From positions 12,238,183 to 12,302,182 of the forward strand of contig CM037867.1 in the NCBI GenBank assembly GCA_021292105.1: a stretch of 64,000 nucleotides of DNA, in the 5' to 3' direction. Positions 1 through 13,600 of this stretch are shown piece by piece. Positions within the stretch are counted from its first letter, which is position 1, and every line of letters starts with the position of its first letter. The notes under the pieces were generated by a model. That model did not search any database and was not told the origin of the DNA. It was given only the letters and a program-made list of their open reading frames with translations. Both the position numbers and the translations under genes were made by a program. The DNA comes from Anadara kagoshimensis (taxonomy: Eukaryota > Mollusca > Bivalvia > Arcoida > Arcidae).

Positions 1-616
1 TCGATGTTCGTCGAAAGGATCGTCAATAAACAAAGTTTCATCTAATAATTGCTTTTTAATACTACTACACTTGCAATCCTAGAAAGGTATATTGACGTCA
101 AGGATTTCATATTGACCGAATGATTGAACACCTCCAATGAAACCGAAAATGGTATAGTTAAAATTAATAATATATTTTGGATTTGGTCATTCAAACATAT
201 TTCACAAACCTTTTTTATAACCACGGATTATAGTCAGGGGCCTTGGTTTTCGAGGGGTCTGAAGCGCATGGATCCCAGTACCTGATAGGTTCGAGCCCCA
301 CTGGTGGGACAGAGTCTAGTTTAAGAAAGTTTGTCACTTCGATATCTGAAGATTAACGATTTCCTGTGGGTACTCCTGTTTCCTTTGGACATTCTGATAT
401 CCTCAATCTTTTTTTTTTTCTTTTCTTTTGTCTTTTATTGGAATCCTAAATCAATCCTGAAAATGAAAGACTGAGTATAAGTAAAAGAATATTGACTGGG
501 GTGTAAAACTCCATTACTCCAATCCAGTAAAATTGTTTCTAATCGTCATGAAAATCAATCTTGCTTTGCCCAATAACAATATCTTTACCTAACTAAGCCT
601 ATTAACAATGTACACG
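1..616. other. AT-rich non-coding flank with a SINE copy
   Basis: I see no coding exon here. The short minus-strand reading frame of 60 codons at 42-224 has no recognisable content. A diverged SINE copy (listed separately) occupies 238-530. The region is presumably intron or upstream of the RS-protein gene, because the first visible exon of that gene begins with a split codon. Confidence 0.5.
238..530 (+). repeat. tRNA-derived SINE, family B (diverged copy)
   Basis: The head 'ttggttttcgaggggtctga' followed by 'ggttcgagcccca' resembles the A and B boxes of a tRNA-Leu/Ser-type promoter. The middle contains 'gaaagtttgtcacttc' and the end carries the shared tail 'gaatattgactggggtgtaa'. Many copies of this unit recur in the window; this one contains a T-rich insertion near 409-432. 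Confidence 0.6.
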
Positions 617-832
617 TAGAGGTATGTTTAAAGTTTAACTTCGAGCTTACGCAAAAGGGTCAAAGCTCAGCTACCCAGTGACCGAAATATGGATAACTTG
701 TTTCGGAAAAGCTGCTGAGAGAAAGACAATAGTTTGTGATGTTGGTATGGCCATAGATGCCTTGAGATGGCCTACCAATTTGGCATTTATCCGTTGGTTT
801 AGTGTTAAACTTTCGACAGGTCTGTACTGTAC
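617..832. mobile_element. MITE with 'ctgtactgta' ends (decayed)
   Basis: The right end 'gacaggtctgtactgta' closes at 832 and a decayed inverted left end with 'aaagtttaac' lies near 620. The same pair of ends frames copies at 2306-2451, 11384-11575, 11720-11922 and 12816-13033. There is no coding capacity. Confidence 0.5.
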
Positions 833-1504
833 TAAAAACCAAAAAGCATAAAATCGAAGAAGCTTATATTAATGTTTCTCTTGTGTTTGTAGAAGCTATA
901 CTTAATAAGTTTGAACTACTTGAGCTCCCTGTGAGAGTTCTATAGGCATTATATAAGTCTTCAATATAATAAGGTTTTTATCGATAAAACTATATAAAAT
1001 CATATAAAGTATTAATGTTTTATAACTCTTTGTAAGTCGTCAACCTTTGAGATTAATGAGTAGATCACAGACGGTTGTCAACTTACTGTTTTTGATTTCA
1101 GAATCAGTATTTTGACAACATAATTGCTTCGATCAAAACAATGTGATATGTCTGATATGACGTTGTGACTGCTAAGAAAGCGTAACAGAACACTGGTTTT
1201 TTTTATATATTTCGCAGAGGAAAATCATTCTAAATGATTCGTTTTGAAATTAAATTGAATTATTTGAGAGAGTCCGTTCATGTTTCAAAATAGCGACGTA
1301 TTGTTGGTAATTCCACTGAATTTGACACATTTTATTAAATTCACCACTATACGGATGGTTATGATGGAGTAATGAAATTTTGGTAGTTTGATTGGCAATC
1401 ATTTTTTGACACTTCAGTCTCTTCAGAATTTTTGTAAAATGAAGAGTGGAGTGGGGTAATAGAGTTTCATGTCCCAGTCTCTGATTTCCTCCATAACTCA
1501 TAGA

Positions 1505-1580
1505 ATGATCTCATCGATATAAGTGAAAGAATCTTGACTGGGACGTCAAACGCCATTACTCCACATTATTCCACTCTTTT
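1505..1580 (+). repeat. SINE tail fragment (family B)
   Basis: Only the 3' tail of the SINE is present: 'gatataagtgaaagaatctt' followed by a 'gactgggacgtcaaac' segment and 'ccattactcc'. Confidence 0.6.
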
Positions 1581-2305
1581 CTAATTGAACTTTATTTTCT
1601 CGGAAATGCTTACTACTTATTATGTTATAAAATGTCAAAATTAGAGCACGTTTTCTAGTGCATTTCTGTTACGATCAAACATCTCAAAACGAAAGTATAC
1701 CGGTAATCAATTTCAAAATAAGAATATTACTGTTCATATATGTACACTACTGTATTAAAAACGACTAAAACCTACATGGCATTGATGTCATTGTATTGTA
1801 ATTATATTTTTTAAATGTAATTCAAACATATCCCGTGAACTATTGTAATTATGATATTTGTTTTTAAGTTATTATAGGAAATACCGATCATTTCATAAGT
1901 AGCCTTTTTATATGTTTGACCGAAATTTACAATTTCAAACTGGGTCATATAATGAACAAATATTTGAAACTAATTTTAAAGAAGAATTTGCAACCGGCAT
2001 TTAATTACAGTGCAGACGTGTCGAAAGTTTAAAACTGAGCTAACGAAAAGGAGTCGAAGCTCGACTAGAAGCCAAAAAGCTGAATAGATACAGCATACAC
2101 CGAAACATTCAACTTTCACATCATGACAAGGCCAAGAGAATTACAACTTAAAACTTATCTCTAATAGCCACCGAACAAGACAATATACAATGTACTTATA
2201 TTCTTCTCCAATGTCCAGATATTAATGTGTGTGGAAACAATCCACGTGGCCAAGCAAGTGAAGACTTATCCTTTCTGATATGCCTCGTTGCGGTCGTGTT
2301 GTGAA

Positions 2306-2451
2306 GTACAGACCTGTCTAAAGTCTAACACTAAGTTGCTAATGAATTGGTGTCAGATAGACAGCTCGTTGTCGTCAGCTGCAAGCTTTCCACAAGATAG
2401 CTATTTTTGTTACCACTATGTTAAACTTTCGGCAGGACTGTATTGTACCTA
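2306..2451. mobile_element. MITE with 'ctgtactgta' ends
   Basis: The left end 'gtacagacctgtctaaagtc' and the inverted right end 'gttaaactttcggcaggact' flank about 145 bp of non-coding DNA. A left-end-only fragment of the same family ('gtgtcgaaagtttaaaactg') lies at 2008-2080. Confidence 0.6.
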
Positions 2452-2507
2452 TGCTGACAAGACCATTTTCATCATTCAACTTGAAGTTCAAGGGAACTTC
2501 GGTGTCC

Positions 2508-2660
2508 GATTGGTCTAAGACAATGCCGGCGAGTGGATCACATCTAGGTTCTAATCCCGTTGATATACAGATCCTAGTGTGGGAAAGTTTGTAAATTCTT
2601 TTGCTGAAGGTCGGTGGTTTTTTTGGATAAACTGCGATTTTTTCATCTCATCCATTACTA
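2508..2660 (+). repeat. SINE fragment (family B)
   Basis: The copy has 'ttggtctaagacaatg', a B-box-like 'aggttctaatcccg', then 'gtgtgggaaagtttgtaa' and 'gaaggtcggtggtttttt'. It ends shortly before the acceptor of the first visible RS-gene exon. Confidence 0.55.
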
Positions 2661-2715
2661 CACTGCACTCCAGATATTTTTTTATCCATTGTAAATTTCC
2701 TCTTTATCTTCGCAG

Positions 2716-2891
2716 GTAATCCCGCAACACAAGGCAGTTCACATGCCATTACTGAGAACTTTCTTCAGACATACGGCATGGAGTATGTAAATGCAAAGAG
2801 GGTATTTAAAGCCAAATATGGTAAACGGAAGGGACCTAAAGATAATATGACTTTAGCAGATCGTATACGACAGAACAGATACGGAAGTAGT
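2716..2891 (+). CDS. Exon of RS-protein gene (first visible)
   Basis: The acceptor 'tttatcttcgcag' precedes 2716 and the donor 'gtaagtattg' follows 2891. After two bases completing a split codon the exon reads NPATQGSS, then TENFLQTYGMEYVNAK and RVFKAKYGKRKGPKDN, and ends RIRQNRYGSS. It is strongly basic and ends in phase 0. The segment is too short for me to assign a domain. Low-complexity DNA is absent, codon choice looks like real coding sequence, and the frame closes soon after the donor, which supports the boundary. Confidence 0.7.
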
Positions 2892-5041
2892 GTAAGTATT
2901 GGAAAACGCATGCGCAGTTCTGCCAATTCACATACGACACATTTTTGTGAAAAGGATATTTGTATTGACCTGAATGTTACTTTATTTATTGCTAGCATAC
3001 AGTCTTTTTAGCGAAGATGAATATAAAACGGCATTGTTACTTTATTTCATATTGGCCGAAAATTCGTAAATTATATATAGTTTTTTTTAACCTGAAGACA
3101 TATCACAGATCCGCGGCATTTTGTTGAATGCAAACGCTTGTATTATCGCCATTGTTTTGCTTAAACCGTTTTGCATGTATTTTATTATTATTATTAAAAT
3201 GTCAAGCGCGGATTTAAAACAGGACTGGTTTTAACCGTTTAAAGTTATCACTAGGGATTTTATGGGGGATAGTAATGTATAATAAGAATGTTTTCCCAAC
3301 AGAAATGTAATATACAGTAAAATCTCGCTATAATATGCCCCTCCCCCCCCCCTAACTATACAACCTCGCTAATCGCCACTCTAGATCTGTTTTAAAGTCC
3401 AAAAATCGGGTTTTTAACTTATTTTATTTTAATGCCTTCTGCAATTCATTGCCAAAACTCCTTATGATACCAAACCTTGACTAAACAAATGGTTTCAATG
3501 AATCGAGATTATACTGAACTGCATTATAGAATTATACTGGAAATACAAAGTGCAAATTCTTTTTTATAAATGAGGCCGACCGTCCTTGACACAGCTGACT
3601 TATTTAAATATTTCTCTTTAACTATATACATTATTTATTTTTCATTTCGTAATTACAAAATATCGATTTAGAAGTAAGTAATTTCTTGCTGCAGTTCGAC
3701 TAAAAGTTTTTATTATCGAAAAAAAACATTAAAAATTCAATAAGACTACAAACGCGTCACATTTTTATTATACAACGGAAACAGAAAAAAATATATTAAA
3801 AAACCCAAAGAGGATTAAAATATTCTAACTTCATTATATAATGTATGCGTGAAATTGGTGTTCTCAAAACTAATTTGTTATAGAAATGAAGTTAAATTTT
3901 CTTTTTGTTATGGAAGTATGAAAGAATTGGACATTTTTGCACACTGAATAATTCGCTACGCGAATTATGTTACGTGTGCTATTTCCAATTCTTTCATACT
4001 TCCATAACTAAAAGAAAATTTAACTTTATTTCTTATAATTCAATTTATAATTTAAAAAAAACAACAAATAAGTGTATGTGATACTTATGTGTAGTTGGAG
4101 AGGAGCCAATTCTTTCATGAAAAAATAACACAAAAGATCTGACCAATCTAAATGCTTGAAACAAACGAAAATTGAATTATTGACTGTTGATAAAATTGTC
4201 CTACACAAGGGTTTCCGAGTAAGTGATTATTTTGTCACCACGAGTCTTCGGGAAAATAGTTTCACCCGCAATATTATTTTGACACAAATATGAATGCGAG
4301 ATTATATTGACATAAGAAGCAATGTGCAAGATTCTTATTCACAAAAATGGCAGTTCAAGATTCATTTTCAAACAATGATTATTGCATTGAAATTGAAATG
4401 CTATAACAGCACCATTTTCAGTTTTTACGGCATTACGAAATGAAAGTCGCGGTTCTTTCGGGTGGGAATTTAAAATAAACCAGGCTCCGTGTCACGGTAG
4501 GCGTGGCACGATAAAAAAAACACCCTGCTGTATAATGCCATCAGCGCAACGCACAGGAAAAATACTGCACCTTGGCATATAGCCAGCGACGCCTCGATAT
4601 AGGTGACATATTCTTGATTTGCGCGTTAAACACCATTTATCATCTCAAACGACAAACATTTTATTACGAAAAATAGGTTCTGTAAAATTAAGACTGGTAT
4701 AATATGTAATTTAAACCTCTAAGACGGTATCTCTGCTGATGGCTGGTGTCCCGAGGATATCACAAACTCAGTAGACAAGAATTGTGTATTATTGTCAGAA
4801 ATATACTATTGTCTAAATTTGCTGCTAGTTATACCGCCCGCTTAACCGTGACTTTCATTTCGCAATGTCCGTCCGTCCTTCCGTCCTTCCGTTACACCTT
4901 AGGGTACCTATCTCTTATCCGCAACTCCTCCTAAACCCTTCAATGGATTTTCATGAAACTTTCACACAATTTTTGTGATATAATGTAGATGTGCACCTCC
5001 TATTTTAAATTTGATCCGATGGATTTTTTTATGTGGGAGAG

Positions 5042-5074
<33 letters not shown>

Positions 5075-6755
5075 CTCACAGTTTTTAGTTAAAATTTGAT
5101 AGTCCCCAAAAACTACGGTATACTCCCTCATGCAAAGTATTTCCTTAGCTGATTTTGGTAAAATATATATTTTGGGTTTCTTTTCATTGTCTTGGAAAAA
5201 GATTTGGTTTCATAATTTTGGTCCAAGCACTACTGATGAGGAATTGTTTTCCGAAACGGTCGTCTAGTGCTGTAAAATTAAAACTTGTATGGTATGGAAT
5301 TTAAATTCTAGAGCATATAGATATACTAGATATACCTATAGATAGGCATTGATTGACTTTTGTTGGTGTTGAGTGTTAATAATCAGCATCAAGTCTGGAG
5401 TCGAGTTTAATTTTCTGATTGATTAAAGATAGGTATATTTACATAGGTTCATTTAGACACAGGGTTCGTTTAGACATCAGCATCCAGTCGATATCCTATT
5501 TAACAGTATTTACGGTTTATCACCTAGCATCTATTGTTCTCTAATCTTTGTTATGTAAAGTAGTTTGAATGGGAATTTTAAGGCCAAACTTATGTAAAAC
5601 ATGTTAAACATTGATAATCGATATCAAACGCTATTTGCAATCCCAAAAGCAAAGTAAAGATTTGAAAACTAATTTGTCATTGTCCAAATCACAATCTAAA
5701 ACGCACAGCAAAAGATTTGAAAACTAGCAGATTAAGTTAAGCATGGGAACTACCACCAGGGATGTGGGTCCGGGTGCTGCGGGAGGGTAAACACCTTTTG
5801 TATTTCCTTAAAACACTATTCACTAAAGCTTCGTAAGCTTTGGTCTCTAAGGTGTGCTTACAGTACCTGCCATCGCCTAGATTCAAATTAATTCGAGCAG
5901 ATGCTAGTGTGAGAGATCGCTTGCCGAAGGTTGGCGGTTTTCTCCGGGTACTTCGGTTTCATCCACTATCCAAAATTTTTCTGTCTCGATATAATTTAAA
6001 AGTCTTGACTGTGTTAATCAACTCAATTCTCAAGATTGTAAAAACTGACACATTTTACGTCAACATATGAATTTCCACCATAGACGTGAGACAGGGTGCT
6101 CGAGAATTGGAAACACCTCCTGTGTAGGTAGGCACACACACAAAGTGTTACAAAATAAAAATTGTTCATATCTCTGTATCACTTAGGAACTATTTCGCAA
6201 GCAAACAACATGTAAAAGTGGTTGGTTCCACTCTAGCTGGAATTATGTTTTTTAATTATGTTTTTGAGGACATTGTTCTTGACTTGAAATGTTGGATGCC
6301 TGCATATTGCGAAAGAACTTGAAATGTTGGATGCCTGCATATTGCGAAAGAACTTGAAATGTTGGATGCCTGCATATTGCGAACAAGCGGTTTTCTATCT
6401 CTTATGTATACCAAAACTCTGAAAATCGAAATCAGCGTTTGTAGGACTAAACATAACCAATACTTTTTAGTGACTTAACTAAACAACACCGATGTTTAGA
6501 CCTACTATCCTTATACCGAACACTTTGATCGTCTCACGTACCATGTAGACACGTCTACCACGTATTTAGATTTTTTCTTTAGTTTCATTAAAGTTGTCCC
6601 TTTAGTCAGCAGTTACTTATTCATATTTCTCATTACACCCTTCCGTCATTCTGTCAGTACAGCTACTTGTTGTTCAGAGTATATTCATTATCAAAAACTA
6701 TCAAGCACTTTGCGAAACTTATGTTATTACTTACGGAGTTATAAGACCAGAAAAG

Positions 6756-6790
<35 letters not shown>

Positions 6791-9700
6791 TAAGCAGAAG
6801 TTGGGAATCCCCGAGATTTTCTAGAAGTCCTGATGGCTGTTCTTGAAGTTCTATAGTTTTATTGTCTCGTGTTCTTAGTTGCATTGATTGTATTTTAGTT
6901 ACAACTTTCTTATATTTCAAACAAAACTGCACGTAATAATTATTACAACATATGATAAATAAAGGATCTTACATAAGTGCTTGTGTAACATTGATTTTAC
7001 TCCTGGTAGCCAATGGATGATCATTTCTGAGAAATTCTTTCAAAAAGTAACCTATTTTACCAAATTTGTAGAATTTGTAGAAAAATAATTTTAAAAAGTA
7101 CTATAATTTCAAAAATTTCGGAAATTTGGCCAGGCGAGTTGCATAAAAATTTATTCAACGAGTTAAACAATTCATTTTATATACTACATGTATTTTTATA
7201 TATCCAGAATGAAAAAAATCGTAAAAATACAACCTCTCTTTTCTATATAAGGAAATAACTAATTGACCGAAATACATACAAGTCACGTTCACGTGAACAA
7301 AGTCTGCAAAAGGAAATATTACCAGGTTTTAATGTGTATAATACTTAGCAAAACTCTTTTATGCATGTTTCAGCGTAGGAAAAGATTTTAAAAATTTTTA
7401 CACTGGTATTTAATAGGTGCATATACATGTATATGTCTTATCACATGTATATGAGTTAAAAGTGTCTCGTAAGTCTTTTAAGGCGGGATGTCATATGTTT
7501 TAAACTGATTGTACGCATTGTAATTATTTGATTTTTGTATGACTTGTGACACTATAATAAAATACTCATATATGCAGTCAAACCTTTAGATAAAGGCCAC
7601 CCAAGGAAACCAGTTAAAGTAGCCTTTATATACAGGTTTAAATAATATGAATAAAGAACAATTGGGATTCAATTCTACTGGCCTTTATAAGCAAGTGTCC
7701 CTTATATAGAAATGGCTTTAAGGCAGGTTGGACTGTATATATGAAATCTGCATAACAAGTAAGTGCATGCCATGGCTACGGACTAAACGCCTCTATCCCG
7801 CATGTTCGGATAATCAGCACTACAGGAATTGTATAAGCTAAAAATTTAAACACAATTATTTATTTCCCGAAGCTTTTCAGAACACCTAACTATAACAAGC
7901 TACAGCCAAGGTGGAAAGTAGTACACTGACACTTCTCGTAATGGTATAGTCCTATGGCGCAAATAAAGCGTAAATATGCTCCTAATATTCAGACACAAAT
8001 TCAAATTCTTAAGTAAAAAAATGCCAAGTGAACCATAACTTCCTTTACAACGAAAAAGACTTAATTATTAAAAGTAAACTTATGTTAAAACACTTACCAT
8101 TTCTGTAGCTGTTATACGGTGACACAGAAGTGGCAGGAAATATAGTCTTTTTATTTTATGTGTATGTAGTGAAAAAAATATTTTTATTATATAGCAATAT
8201 ATGTTTGTCATAGAAATAAAACAATAAATCTTAAGGTATTAGCGTGCAAATATACAGTGACATGTCAAAATTGATGCAACTTTTTACTTGACGTCATGAA
8301 TTACCATCCTTAATATGAAGCATTTAAAATCAGTTGTAAAATAAAAAATACTGCAAATACTTACCCAAAACTTTCAATATTTAGTGATATGACCCTTTGA
8401 TGTTATAACAGCCTTTAAACGACGGAGAACTGAGTGGTAAAGATCTCTAATATAAGGCACTGTTAAGGATGACCAGATTCTCAAGACTTCATGTGTCAAA
8501 TCTTCTCTTGAATGAATGGTGTTCAATTGTCTCTTTAGTCCCATTTTCAATTATGTTAAGATCAGGAGACTGAGATGACAATTTAAATTGTTTTCAGTTT
8601 TCCATGTAGTTGTCCTCAAAGATGCATGACATGGTGCATTTTTATCCTGGAAGATAAATTCTGAATTTCCAAAATGTTTAACTACAACTGGCCATAAATG
8701 TTCATCTAGTGTATAAATGTACTTATCACTGTTCATATTTCCCTGAATTAGAGTCAATGTACCTACTCCTGAAAATGTGACACACCCCCAAAACATAGCA
8801 CTCACTCGGATGTTGCGACCTCGTTGCCCAACACACTCTGGTCGGTATGCTTCATTCTCTCTTCTCTAAACATACAGACGATTTTCATTTGATATAACCA
8901 CTTGAGTTTCATAAAAAAATATCACTTTTCTCCAGTATTGTCAACTGTCATATTTTCCATTTATTTACACCACCTTACCCTGTGTTTTCTGTTGGTGGCT
9001 GACAATGTGAGGGTCTTCCTAACTCGATGTCGTTTATAGCCATAAAAGTGTAGACTCCTCTGAACTGTCCTGATAGATATTTTCTTTGTTGTTGCCTCAT
9101 TATAATTATCTGAAATTTCTTTCAAAGTCTGCCTCCTGTTTTTCTTCACAGATCGAATTAAAACTCTGTCACCCCTTTCATCAATCACAGACTTCCTCCC
9201 TCTGTTTGAACTATTTTCTATATTTTCCCCTTTATTATATTTGTTGACCAGCCTGCTTATTGTAGATTTGTTTACTGCAAACATTTCTGCCAAATTACCT
9301 TTATTTTTATCAGAGTAGATACAAATTTATAGCAATTTATGTCACTTCTACTGACATTTCGTGTCGTCTGCAATGAAGAGTATAAGTAAGAAAGACAACT
9401 CTAATTTTGTGTAGGGTCAGTTACACACCAAAAAATGTGTTTCAGCCATTCATTTTCATTTTTTCACATTAAGAGTTACAGATGAAAATTGCAGAGACAT
9501 TGCATTTTGATGTCAACAACGTCATGAAAAGTTTCATCAATTTTGGCACGCCACTGTTTATATACATGTCTGCATAACTGAAGACAAAAGATGATATTGT
9601 TCATGCAAATTTCCTTAGCTGGTTTTTGTAAAATATATTTTGTTTCTTTTGGGTTACTTTTCAACATCTTGGAAAAAAGTTTTGGTTTCATAAGTTTGAT

Positions 9701-10579
9701 ACAAGCACTACTGGTGAATTGTATTCCGAAACGGCCGTCTAGTGCTGTAAAACTAAAACTTGTATAATATGTAATTGCACTGTGACTTATGTACAAGAAC
9801 TGGTGCATTATTTTGTAATGCGAGACAAAAGTTGTAGTTTTAGATGAACTGTATTTTGCGATACAATAAAAGGGATATTGAACTGATATTGTGAAATATT
9901 GTCCCTCGTTGATTCAAAATTTCCATAAGCTTACAAGTATAATAATACTTACGCATGTATTACCTATTACGATGTGCGCACGTAATATGAACATATTTTT
10001 CATGTCGCTTCTGTGTCGCCGTAGTTGTATATGTTTGTACGGTTTTTAGAAACAGTTTACTAAAATGCCTCAGCCTCGGAGTTTATGGTAAAACATTTAT
10101 AACAATGAAAATCAATTAGATTCGCATGATGAACAATCCACATAATTATTGATTGTAATGCAATGCCATACCTGTCTGTTTAACGGTTTGTGTATGTTGC
10201 CATGACTACAAATTAGCATTGATACCTGTATAGAAATGTGGTCTTAGGACGTCAAGAATTTTGTCGATAAATATGATTATGTTTTGACTAGCAAATATTG
10301 TTTTACACTTCAGATCACATAAATGTTTGCAGTACATATTATCAGCATTTATCAATCTTTGCTTAACACTAGATCAATTGTTTATTTTTGTCCTGCTATG
10401 ATGTGTTTTCAGTTATCCGACCTTTTTCGGGTGAAGGTCCCGTGCTTTATTAATTTTTTTGTCAAGGTTTCCTTACTGAACTCATTGCAATAAAACTCGT
10501 TTTTATTTCATTTTTAATTTTCTCATACCATAAGAAATTCTGAGATCATATATCAATTTTTTCTTAACATTCTGCATGT

Positions 10580-10621
<42 letters not shown>

Positions 10622-13600
10622 TCTTCTTGTTGTGTTGCGTTTTCGGTTTTACAACATTTCGAAGTCCTATATTTAACGTATTTCCTTAACATTTCATAAA
10701 TATTTTTGCCCCTAGTGCTGTGTTGCATTTTCGGTTCTCCGACATTTTTCGGGTCAACGCATTGCAGTTAAACGTATTTTTATTTTTCCATTCTTTTAAG
10801 AAATTCTTTAATCGCAGACTTACCGTTTTCGATATTAACATGTACAAAGTTGAGGGCATTCATAATTTGGTTATATTTAGATGGACTTGAATTGGCTAAA
10901 ATTCACATTTATCACCATGTGCACAATGATCCTTTTTTTATTTGGTGGAAGATTTAGCGGTACTGTATCAACATGGAAACTGTTAAAATTAGGGAACCAC
11001 ATTAGTGAATACATTTACAGTATTTTGGTGACATTCCCGTGCTAAACGTATTGCAGTAAAATGTTGTGTTTTTCCTATTCTTATATCATAAGACATTCTG
11101 AGATCATAATGAAGTGCGTTCGTCAGCGTGTAACCTTTATTTATACCCTCAGCGTTTGTGGTGAATGGTATGAAAATCGGGTACGTCGTATATTCCGTCC
11201 AATGAAAATTATTGTTCAGCACAAACATAATCGGCACCACGGAATACACAACGCTGAAAGGATTGCATACATACAAAACATACAACTTTAATAGGTCATC
11301 TCATTTCTTTTACAATAATTGGCGCTTCATTATTAACCAATTCTAGGGCATAAGACGACATACACATAACCTATCAAAAGGAGTACAGTACAGAGCATTT
11401 GTCCTAAATTGAAATTTAATAATAAGCTAACGAATTAGTGCCGAATCGGCAGCTCTTCTCGCAACTCCCATCTATCACCCAGAAGTTTTTAAGCAACTTG
11501 CTATCTATATCTCGGTCGCTCGGCAGCTGAGCTTCGACTGCCATTCGTTAGCTCAGCGATAAACTTTCATCAGGTATGCTACCATTTTACAACAAATATT
11601 TTACTGTGGCAGTTGTCTCAGATGCGTCTTTAGCAGTTATGCCAGTGTTATGTAAGTAAAGACATTGTCGAATGATTAACAATACCTAACGAATAAGTGG
11701 CGATTTACGATGCCTCTTTTACAGTATGGACTTGTCGAAAGTTTAACACTGTGCTAACGAAATAGAGCCGAACTTGGCTGCTAGGTGATCGAGATACGGA
11801 AAGCTACCAGGTAAGAAATAGTAGCTGCCGAAAAGATATGGCTTACGGGAGGCCGAGATAAGCTTCTGATTCCGTACTAATTCGTTATCTTAGTGTTAAA
11901 CTTTTGACAGGCCTGTACTGTAGCTATATCATGACAGCTCTACATAAGCTGATATCTATCTCTCGGACACTTTCAATTCTACCTATAACGGTCACTCAGT
12001 AACCGAGCTTCGACTCGTTTTCGTTAACTCGGTGTTAAACTTTTGACAGGTCTAGATCTATACTATAGCTACAGTACAGACTTTTGACAGGTCTAGATCT
12101 ATACTATAGCTACAGTACAGACTTTAGACAGCTCTAGATCTATACTATAGCTACAGTACAGACTTTAGACAGCTCCAGATCTATACTATAGCTACAGTAC
12201 AGACTTTAGACAGCTCTAGATCTATACTATAGCTACAGTACAGACTTTAGACAGCTATAGATCTATACTATAGCTACAGTACAGACTTTAGACAGCTCTA
12301 GATCTATACTATAGCTACAGTACAGACTTTAGACAGCTCTAGATCTATACTATAGCTACAGTACAGACTTTAGACAGCTCTAGATCTATACTATAGCTAC
12401 AGTACAGACTTTTGACAGCTCTAGATCTATACTATAGCTACAGTACAGACTTTAGACAGCTCTAGATCTATACTATAGCTACAGTACAGACATTAGACAG
12501 CTCTAGATCTATACTATAGCTACAGTACAGACTTTAGACAGCTCTAGATCTATACTATAGCTACAGTACAGACTTTAGACAGCTCTAGATCTATACTATA
12601 GCTACAGTACAGACTTTAGACAGCTCTAGATCTATACTATAGCTACAGTACAGACTTTAGACAGCTCTAGATTTATACTATAGCTACAGTACAGACAGAC
12701 TTTAGACAGCTCTAGGTCTATACTATAGCTACAGTACAGACAGACTTTAGACAGCTCTAGGTCTATACTATAGCTACAGTACAGACTTTAGACAGCTCTA
12801 GGTCTATACTATAGCTACAGTACAGACCTCTCGAAAGTTTAACACGAAGGAAATGAATTAGTGCCAAACCGGCAACTCAGATTGGCGCCTGGCTCCAAAT
12901 ATCTCGACAACTGTTATCTATCTCTTTAGGCAGTTTACGTTCACAAGTTAATTCATATCTCGGTTACTCGATTGTCGAGTTTCCACTCCTTTTCGTTAGC
13001 ACAGTGTTAAACTTTCGGCAGATCTGTACTGTATAGCTTACCAGCTCTACGGAAGTTAATATCTATCTCTTTGGCAGTTATCATCCAATTGCTAGCTGTC
13101 AATAACGGTAACCGAGCTTTGACCCATTTTTGTAAGCTCGGTGTTAAAATTTCGACAGGTCTGTACTGTATTTTATTGAAAACATCCTGTTTCGAGAATG
13201 ATACTTTATACAATATAGCTCTTTATTATAAAAAACAAAGTTAGGACTAGGAACGTTATATACGTATAAGCTATCAAAAGAGACTGCGTAATTGCATAAT
13301 ATTCTATAACCTTAAAGCCTAATTTTCAATAATAAATTGTATCACGCCGTTTCATTGGACTAAAGCCTTTGAAATCTTGACAAATAAAATGCATCACAGT
13401 TTTTGATTGGGCTAACCTTTTGAACTATCTCCTATACACAACATACCGTGATTAATTAAAAATTCATTAGAAATATTAGAAAATTCACAATGAAGTATCG
13501 ATTTTGACAAGTGACATTCTTTGAAACAGTAGTTTTACTTTGTTTTACAATTCAATATTTTGATTTGTGGTTCAATATATTCTTGTTGTAAATATTTGCT

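Noticed and set aside
1250-1501. 83-codon minus-strand frame
   Set aside because: No recognisable domain, no splice context, and adjacent to SINE tail sequence; consistent with chance.
2765-3011. Overlapping 77-codon frames on both strands
   Set aside because: The plus frame is the real exon read past its donor site; the minus one is its shadow.
3888-4027. Helitron 3' end
   Set aside because: The inverted repeat is ~140 bp, not a 16-20-nt hairpin followed by CTRR, and no TC start was seen.
6663-6932. 89-codon minus-strand frame with a Phe run
   Set aside because: The centre is the complement of an A31 homopolymer; no other support.
12039-12820. CRISPR-like array
   Set aside because: Period 41 with no unique spacers; every unit is the same sequence throughout, in a eukaryotic intron, so it is a satellite.
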